This document shows, one piece after another, positions 56,805-64,000 of a stretch of 64,000 nt of DNA. Source of the DNA: Aquila chrysaetos chrysaetos. Its lineage: Eukaryota > Chordata > Aves > Accipitriformes > Accipitridae. The stretch spans positions 42,865,505 through 42,929,504 of the forward strand of contig NC_044009.1 of NCBI RefSeq assembly GCF_900496995.4. Direction: 5' to 3'. A program made the position numbers and the translations under genes. Numbering within the stretch: position 1 is the first letter of the stretch; each line of letters begins with the position of its first letter. A model generated the notes under the pieces. The model did not search any database, was not told the origin of the DNA, and saw only the letters and a list, made by a program, of their open reading frames with translations.

Positions 56805-58208
56805 CTGGAATTAAAAGCAATATTTCTGTTAGTAAGTGTTTTGCACGTTTGATCCTCAGCTCATCTTCCTTCCTCTGGACCCTCAGCAGAGAAACTATGT
56901 ATGACAAAGCGCTCCATCTTTCAGTCAGTAAACCAAGTCCTGTAATTATTATGCATCCCAAAACATCCACATTTTGTAACTGGCACTACCACCTAATTCT
57001 CCATCTTCTTCTTCAGGTTTTCAAACTAGAGCATCAGTTTCACAGGATGTGTTGGGTTGGTTGTTTGGTTTGGTGGTTGTTTTTTTTTTCCCCAGTAAGC
57101 ATCACTGCCATAGAACCAGCATAATTCCAAATATACTTTTTTCCACAGAGTCTGTTGAGGTAACTAACTATCTTTATGCTAACATTCAGCACACAACATT
57201 GCACGTTTCTTTTTCAATTGTCAAGTCAGAATCTTCATCTTTCCAAAGTGAAAACTCAGTTGTCATCAGGATTTGAGATACTCAAGTACAACAGGCATCT
57301 ACAATGCAAATTTGACTTGGACAATTCACTTCAGGAATTAATTTTGTTGGTTTGTTGATGTGTCTTCAGGTCTCCTTAACTAAAATGGAGGTAGGTTTCT
57401 GTAATTCATAGCTTTCATTTGTGCTGGACTATGCATACAAGGCAAGCATTCACTTGAAAATTGCTTCCAGAGCTACAAAAGCACATCTCCAGTACTTCTG
57501 TCAAAATGATTAAGAAATTGCATTTACTGAGTGTCTTGTTGTTTTGAACTATTCATGAACTAGTCTTATCTTTCCAGCCCTATTCCTAACATATTAGGAG
57601 ATACCACATTTACCCCTTGTGTTATACGATGAACGTGTTCTGACACAATCACATTGCTTTAGGAATGTTAGTTCCTATTTTTCATGTTTGCATTCCTGAA
57701 GAAAATTTCATTAGAGCACTGAGAAGCAGTTATTCAAACACAACTTGCCAGAACTTCGAATCTCTTTCAAACAGGAGTCAGTTGTCCCCCATATGAGAAG
57801 ATGCAGAACATGAGCTCAGGACCCATACACATAAACCAAACTAAATACTGTATTTGAAGCAAATCAGCTTTTGAGTCTTAAGGCTATTCAGCTGCAGACC
57901 TACAAGCCCACCTGCTAAACATATTACTAGCTGAACACAAAAGCATGCAAGTCAGCCATTAGAGTGGGCTCAGTAACTGGGAAAGTCATCAGGTTTTACA
58001 TAAGCCATACACTCAGACCAGAAGCTAACTGCATGTACCGTACTTTATTTCACAACTTGCAGCTGACAGGAGCTTTTATAGACAGCTCATAAACACCAAG
58101 AATATATTAAAAACACTTATAAAATGCAAACACCTTCAAGAGCATCCAGTCAAGGACTTTTGCTAAGACAAGCCCTGTGTTTTCTTTGAAAAAGTCAAGC
58201 CCGTTTAC
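56805..58208 (-). other. SNX4 intron
   Basis: A 1,404-nt AT-rich intron with consensus ends. No repeat or extra exon was recognised. Confidence 0.85.
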
Positions 58209-58354
58209 CTGCCCTCCAGATTTTTAGACTTAAGTTGTTCTTCTCCTTCCTGTATCTGCTCTTCTAGAACCTTTATCTTGGCTTCCCTCTGCTCGGGGGT
58301 TTCCTGCCCAAAGAGCTTGCTGGTCATCCCTTTCAGGGAGAATGTTCTCACAGT
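58209..58354 (-). CDS. SNX4: SNX4 coding exon (TVRTFSLKGM segment)
   Basis: Acceptor TTGTAG precedes base 58354 and the donor GTAAAC starts at 58208. The 146-nt exon encodes TVRTFSLKGMTSKLFGQETP, then a strongly charged helix (EQREAKIKVLEEQI, GEEQLKSKNLEG), and leaves two bases of the next arginine codon. In the family this joins two BAR helices through the loop carrying the KLFGQETPEQRE sequence. It is one of the most recognisable SNX4 segments. Confidence 0.96.
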
Positions 58355-59131
58355 CTACAAAAAACAAAGACACTCTAGGTTTGGGATTCCTGAGCACAGC
58401 CACAGCCAGAAGACATTATTCCAGATTTTTACCAGCATTTGGGCTTATTCTTACTATTCAGCTGAATTTTTGCTTTAACTTCCATTTTGTGAATGAGATT
58501 TTCATTAATTGATAGGTAGCTATGGGAGGTATGGTGGCTCACATTAGAACGAGCAAAATGGGAAGTAATTTGATGTTCAAACTCTTTAAGGCTGGTCTGT
58601 GGATTTGACTATAAGTGAGTCATTCCACTGATATGGGTAACCTTTCAGGGCAGTTTTCCTACTGAAGTAGGAAAGAAACTAAGTCTTGTGTTCTGTATGA
58701 GAAAGAAAAGCCATAAAGTAGTTCTGTATAGAACATCAATAGATCCAACAGCAATATTAAGAATTCTAAACTTTAAGTCACCACTTTCAGATAATGTTTT
58801 AACTACCATTATCTTCCATATAAAAGGGACTAACGCCACATATCAATAACATCCTCCTTTCAAAAGGCAGAGGAAGCCTTTCAGAATTCCCGACGTTTTG
58901 ACCTTTAGGATAGAGTTGTTTGTGTTATCCTGCTCAGGTTACTTCCTGCAACCCTTTACTTGCTCAGTATTCGATAAAAGAAGTTTGGTACAAACAGCAT
59001 ATGTCACCAAGAACCAAGTTACTTTAAACCTCAGATGCCTACAACTCATATGATACTGCTTCTCATAAGCGGTGGCCAGCATGTTAGTGCCATTTAAATG
59101 CCATTCTAAGTAACTTGGCTCAAATAAAAAA

Positions 59132-59175
<44 letters not shown>

Positions 59176-59214
59176 AAAGAGGCATCTTGGAAAAGAAAGC
59201 GGAAAAAGACTCAC
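58355..59214 (-). other. SNX4 intron with long homopolymer near its 5' splice site
   Basis: An 860-nt intron. Its one notable feature is a run of 36 A on the plus strand (59138-59173), which is U36 in the transcript, starting 41 nt after the donor. Confidence 0.85.
59138..59173. repeat. A36 homopolymer (U36 in SNX4 pre-mRNA)
   Basis: Thirty-six uninterrupted A on the plus strand. It may be the tail of a plus-strand retroelement whose body is not recognisable; it directly follows an AT-rich aaataaaaaataaatt stretch. Confidence 0.88.
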
Positions 59215-59314
59215 TCCTGTTGCCAGCTCCTCACACTGCTGTTTCTTAGATGTTAGGTCCTGTGCAGCCATTTCCAAGTCATATTGCATTAGTTCGTGTT
59301 TCCTGCAAACTGCC
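59215..59314 (-). CDS. SNX4: SNX4 coding exon (BAR domain, AVCRKHELMQ segment)
   Basis: Acceptor TTTTCAG is followed by base 59314, which completes the arginine codon from the previous exon. The reading then continues AVCRKHELMQYDLEMAAQD and ends LATG at 59215 before the donor GTGAGT. The length is 100 nt, so skipping it would shift the frame. It continues the BAR helices. Unusually, a pure A tract (59138-59173) and a pure T tract (59402-59424) lie in the introns on either side, close to the splice sites. Confidence 0.95.
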
Positions 59315-60589
59315 CTGAAAAGTAAGCAATGAAAGATCTGTCACATAATACTTTGTTTTGCTACGTTTCCCTCCATTTAAACTTTACAAATGGCATCAGG
59401 CTTTTTTTTTTTTTTTTTTTTTTTGGCAGGCTGCACATTCAGTTATTTATCTAGCTCGAATTCAACAGCCTTATCACAGAATGCATAACTCTGCAAATGC
59501 TGTAGTTAAGCAAGCTTGGATCAAAGTATAAAGGAAGTTCTTAGTACAGCAGCATTCTGCTCCTCTCTTTAGACTCAATCCAAGACACTCTCAGCAATAC
59601 AAGCCCTACCACCTACTTAAGGACACCAGCGTAAAATAGTTGTATTCAAAATACATTACAGAAAAATCACAACTATGACAAAAGGTACCTGGACAGGGTA
59701 CCTGTCACAGCAGCAATGTATCAGTCAATCATAAAATTCTTCACATTTTATTTTTTTTAAACAATGAAACAAGAAACCATGCTCCTAGATTCATATAGTG
59801 CTTTTCATCTGGAAAAGAGGAGAGTTTCCTCTGGCCACCTGCAGTAAGTCCCAGTTCTGTGTGGGCTGACAACGCTACATCCATACTCCACTGCCGGATG
59901 CACATTCGTCTCCCAGGAGAAGCTACTAGTGCTCTGGGTTCCCACACAGCAGCAGTCACACTCACCAACCCGCTTCTCTACAGCACTACTGACCTCTCCA
60001 AGAGGTTCAGAGCCAGGCTGTGGAAAGCACAATAGCTTTAGGTGCAATCTTACAGCATAAAGCAATTTGCTTTTGTATCTACACTTGCAAGGGTGGACTG
60101 CCTTATAAAGGCTAATGTTAAAAAAAAATAAAAAATAAAATAAAATCAGTATTTAGATGCACAATACTGTAGAGCAGATGAAAGTTATATACAGCACTTT
60201 GAAACTTGCTGGAATCTGTAATGGCTGTAGCAGCTCTGTTTGCCCTATCTCATTTGAAAGCTGAAGCTTTCAGCACATTGGGGCACTATTATACCAGAAG
60301 CCAAGGAAACAGTGTAACCAGAGGAATGAACAGCAGTACCTTTCACAGAATAGAGATTTAACATTTCTGTCATTTCACTATTGATCAGCTCAGTTCTAAT
60401 TTGTATTGCCACCCACACGGCAATCAAATATGAGAAAGCAAAATAACAGGTGAGAACACGGAGATTCCACAACATTGAAATCTCCACTTCTTGGAGAACA
60501 AAAGATGATACCAAACTAAATTCAACATCAACACAATGTTAGAAGAAAGGACTACAGCTTCCATTTGAGCTATACACTTTTGTACATAC
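59315..60589 (-). other. SNX4 intron with A tract near its 3' splice site
   Basis: A 1,275-nt intron. A run of 23 T on the plus strand (59402-59424) reads as A23 in the transcript, 87 nt before the acceptor. No extra exon was recognised. Confidence 0.85.
59402..59424. repeat. T23 homopolymer (A23 in SNX4 pre-mRNA)
   Basis: Twenty-three uninterrupted T on the plus strand, in opposite orientation to the A36 tract on the other side of the 100-nt SNX4 exon. Confidence 0.88.
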
Positions 60590-60679
60590 CGTAGTGCTTC
60601 TGCATAGAAGAGATATTCTTTCAGCTGATCTGCATAATGTTCCTCTTCTTCCAGTATGTCATCAATAGAAGCTGCATAT
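60590..60679 (-). CDS. SNX4: SNX4 coding exon (BAR domain, YAASIDDILE segment)
   Basis: Acceptor TTTTTCACCAG precedes the exon (first base 60679) and the donor GTATGT starts at 60589. The 90-nt exon completes one codon with its first base, then encodes YAASIDDILEEEEHYADQ and on to LFYAEAL, ending with two bases of an arginine codon. The sequence is charged and helical and belongs to the BAR coiled coil of SNX4. The preceding exon is not in the window or was not recognised within the 3.3 kb to its right. Confidence 0.94.
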
Positions 60680-63600
60680 CTGGTGAAAAACAGCCATGGT
60701 TAATTATAAAGTTCCTTAATTTAACCTTTAAGGATTACACATACAGTAACAAGGGAGGACACCTGTTTGACAGAAACACCAGTCACAAAGTAAAACAGTG
60801 AAAGGCACTTCCAAAAAGGGTTTTTCCTTTGTTTTTAATTAAACTCTGAATCAGCTAATATAAACATTCCTGCAGGCCTGTTTCTTTGGTTGTTACTACA
60901 ATGAATCTTTTGACAAGTACAAGATCTATCACAAGCTTCCTGCTGAAGATGAGGCAGTTTTTCTTACAGGAAAAGAAAAATAATTCATGCCTTTTCTTCA
61001 GTGGACTGTCAATAGGCAGCACCAAGGCAAAAAAGACATGGTGCAGAAGAAATCCTGCAAGGCTTAAAGCATCAAGGCATAGGAACATGAACATCATACC
61101 TTCTGAAAAGCAAAGAGGCTGCTTTCATTGTTCGTTATTCAGCCTGAGTACAAGCGAACTCACAGTGGTGCTCTGAACACCACGACATTAAGTCCTTCAG
61201 CTCCTTGAAAGTCTGTTGCTTTGTCTGCTGTGTAAGTCGGGCATATCAATTCAGAGCAACAAGAAGTTTAAGCCTTCCTTTTAGGGAGAAATCTGAAGTA
61301 CAAAGGCTTGGACCAACTCCGCGGCTCTTGCATTCAGTAAGAGTTTTGTCATTTAGGCTGACATTTCCTAAAAATGGCAAAAAGCACTTTCTTTTTCTAG
61401 TTTCTGTTGCTTATTGGGTAGTATTTAATAGGTTCCCACTAACCAAGATGACTGTGCTTGGACACATTTGCAAGGACAGGCCTACAACTAAGAGGTAACT
61501 GCACATCTCGCTTGGTACAGTGACAGAAATAGGATGCCACTTTAGCCCGCAATACAGGGCATGTGCCACTGGAGATAAACAGAATGAATGAGATCCCATC
61601 ACGGATGTCTTCACCTATTCTGCTAACTCAGTCTGGATTCTCAAGTATGTAGCAATCTCTTGCACAGCTGCAGGCTCTCTGAAGCAAGCATATGTCCATG
61701 CTTGTCTAGTGACCAGTGCAATGCAACCCAAATGTTAAGTACAGTACCTCTTGGCTTTAAACTTTTTGCAAAGCCTTTGAGTTTCTCTCTTTCTTCCTGT
61801 GCCTCTCCAGTAACTGGCTCTATGGAAGAAGTAGCAGAGTCTCAAGCTGAAAGGGAGCTGGTAACATGACTTGGGAGAGAACAAGAAACCCCTCCTGCGA
61901 GCTCTAAAAGAAACAAGGTCATTTAGACCCCTTGGAATCTAAGGGAGGTATCTGAGGGAGACGCTCCTGCTGAAAGTTATCATCCTCAGGCCTGCTCAGT
62001 AGGGCATGCGAACTAAGGCTCTTCAAAGAGGAAGCAGCTACTTGCAGAGTAACTGGAAGAATGGGAAGACTGAGGAAGAGCTATAGACATGCCCATCTGT
62101 TCATGAATTTCTTAAGTTTGCAAGCAAGATGAGTTGTTTTGATGCTCTACAAAATCAAAGACATGGCACATCTAGGAAAAGCCCTACCAAGGCTATTGGT
62201 GATAAATAAGCATAACATATGAAGTGACCAGCAACAGCAGATCAGTTTAAGTAAAAGGGATAAAAGAACAGACAGAACAAGAATTCACATTATGAATCAA
62301 AGTAAGGAATAAGTCTGAACTGTTGAAAAATATACTTGTTCTGAAAAAATCCTGCAGCCACACAGGTCATAAGTGGTTTACCCTCTCTATTTTTAAGTTC
62401 TGAAGTGCAATAATTTTAGTACAGTGGTTAGATTTCTCAGGGCAGCAGGTGGACCACATTTCAGTTACAAGTAAGTTCTAATTTTAGAGCAGTGCTAGAC
62501 CTTATCTGTGGCAGAACAACTCTCCAAAAAACCAAACAAAAAGAACACCTAACAAAAACCCACCTTACCTAGACAGTGTTTTCATAATAACACTTAAAAG
62601 TTTGATTTGAAAAAAAAAGTAGTATTGACAAGCTATACTTTTGACTGCTTAAGCTGAAGTTTAAATACTGGTTTGTACTAAGCAGGTAGGCAAACCAGAA
62701 AAAATCTTAAGGAGAAACACTGCAGTTAAGTTCTAAAGGTACCTAACAAGTTCCCACTCTTCGTGGGAATCGTCAAGTAAACCCCTGGTTTAGTTTAGAC
62801 TGGTTCCACCTGTAATGACAATCTAGTTGATACAGAGATAAAGGGTCACTCATTAATAGTATAAAGGACAGAAGTCAAAAGTCTGGCATTTTTTTCTTTC
62901 GTCTTTTAAATGCTAGAATTACAGCCATTCACTTGAGCTTTCTCAGCATACTCTGTTGATTTCTATCACTTTAGCAAGTCTCATGCTGTTATACAGCAAA
63001 CACCCAGAGAAGCTTTGGGATGTCTTCTCCAAATATTAAGCAGTTTTAGATCATACTAAACAATAACAACTCAAAAGTTTAAATAAACATCTAATAAAGA
63101 CTACAGCATATGGGGCAGATAGAGAATAATTAAATTAGTCTTTAAGTTTAACATCTATATTAGGCAACCTTCTTGAAGTAGCTTTCTGTTGCAATAAACT
63201 CCTGTCTAATGTTATGGGAATAGTAACTGGACTGATAAGTTATACTTTCAAGAGATCATAGATATGAACCTTACTGGTAGGAGACCACATGGGTCACTGA
63301 ATCAGTTCCTGAATCTCACGGCTGCTGCTTCTTGCTTGCTTGTCACTAAGAGATTATTGTTGTATGAGAGTGCCAGAACAAACAATGAAAGCTACCTCAG
63401 ACTTCATGCAGTGATTAAAGTTACCCAGAAACTCACAGCCATCTCTCTGGATCTTTAACCCTAACTGTGTTACAGACAGAAATATTAAATGTCTCGGATG
63501 TGTGGAGAAGGCTCAGGCTCCTGAGAAGTGAGACCCACATCTTTCAGCTGGTTACACATTTCTAGGCGTTTGACATCTTAGTGTGGTGTATCTGAACAAC

Positions 63601-64000
63601 TGAAAATGTACTTGTGCCTCCTTAACTCCTTTTATTATACCATGTTTTCATAATCTCTTCAATTTCTGCATACTGCAGAATTTGTATTCCATCTTCAATT
63701 ATTTTCTTCTGAAAGCAGAATGCATTCTCCATTTCTTTACTCTCGGAGCCCTCTACCTAAAAAATACTATACCTTTTTTTGGGTGCAAACCACCATGTTA
63801 GCCAAAACACAGAAGTGGGAATAAATTATCCAGAGGCGTTCAAATTCTTAAAGATCTGATAAAAAGCAAATTATTCTGAAGAAGCTGAGGGCAGAGTTTG
63901 GCATGGCTCTTCAAACCCTTCCACTTGACAAGGCATAACACCAATAACAACCAAGCAGCAGTACATACGTAAATCTGCACTGTAAACTAAAACCGATAGC
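60680..64000 (-). other. SNX4 intron (partial) reaching the right edge
   Basis: At least 3.3 kb of AT-rich sequence without a recognised upstream SNX4 exon. A 44-codon minus-strand open frame behind an AG at 63757-63758 was noted but matches no SNX4 segment I know. Confidence 0.65.

Larger units (their letters stand above)
56130..64000 (-). other. SNX4: SNX4 gene span (partial; 5' part outside the window)
   Basis: Five consecutive minus-strand coding exons with consensus splice sites and matching phases encode the last 165 residues of sorting nexin 4, ending TNAKECFSKM and a stop. SNX4 is a PX-BAR protein of about 450 residues. The PX domain and first part of the BAR domain lie beyond the right edge. 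The protein binds phosphatidylinositol 3-phosphate membranes and works in tubular recycling from endosomes, including transferrin receptor recycling and autophagy-related trafficking, as a dimer with SNX7 or SNX30. The left limit is an estimate of the transcript end. Confidence 0.93.

Noticed and set aside
58939..59289. 116-codon minus-strand frame with a polyphenylalanine run
   Set aside because: The N-terminal part is the SNX4 exon 59215-59314; the remainder reads into the intron, and the phenylalanine run is the A36 tract translated.

Overview
The window comes from a vertebrate nuclear genome, most likely a bird. It holds widely spaced spliced genes on an AT-rich background. It also carries CR1-family LINE fragments; the copies at 7958-8567 and 18714-18918 end in the typical avian CR1 3' end, a terminus reading like 'attctatgattctatg'. 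I cannot name the species.

Two protein genes are recognised, both on the minus strand and both incomplete. On the left is ZNF148 (ZBP-89), a four-finger C2H2 transcription factor of GC-rich promoters. Its probable non-coding first exon lies in a large CpG island (about 28.2-29.7 kb). A first intron of about 21 kb follows, then four coding exons: 7113-7442 (start codon), 5778-5903, 2587-2710 and 1834-1917. All have matching splice sites and phases. Together they encode the first 221 residues, through zinc finger 2. Fingers 3-4 and the long C-terminal part lie beyond the left edge.

On the right is the 3' half of SNX4, a PX-BAR sorting nexin. Five consecutive coding exons (60590-60679, 59215-59314, 58209-58354, 56690-56804, 56302-56349) encode its last 165 residues, the C-terminal half of the BAR domain. 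The N-terminal PX domain lies beyond the right edge. ZNF148 followed by SNX4 in the same orientation is the order I recall from human 3q21, so this is conserved synteny.

Between them (about 29.7-56.1 kb) there is no recognisable protein gene. This interval has decayed CR1 pieces (35.8-37.7 kb and 49.6-50.2 kb), remnants of an old fold-back repeat, and a GC-richer domain from about 41.5 to 53.4 kb. Inside that domain, at about 45.48-45.98 kb, is a second compact CpG cluster with a strong plus-strand splice-donor match. It is the best candidate here for an undescribed transcript. The two genes do not form a pathway. One is a nuclear transcription factor and the other an endosomal coat component; they are simply neighbours.
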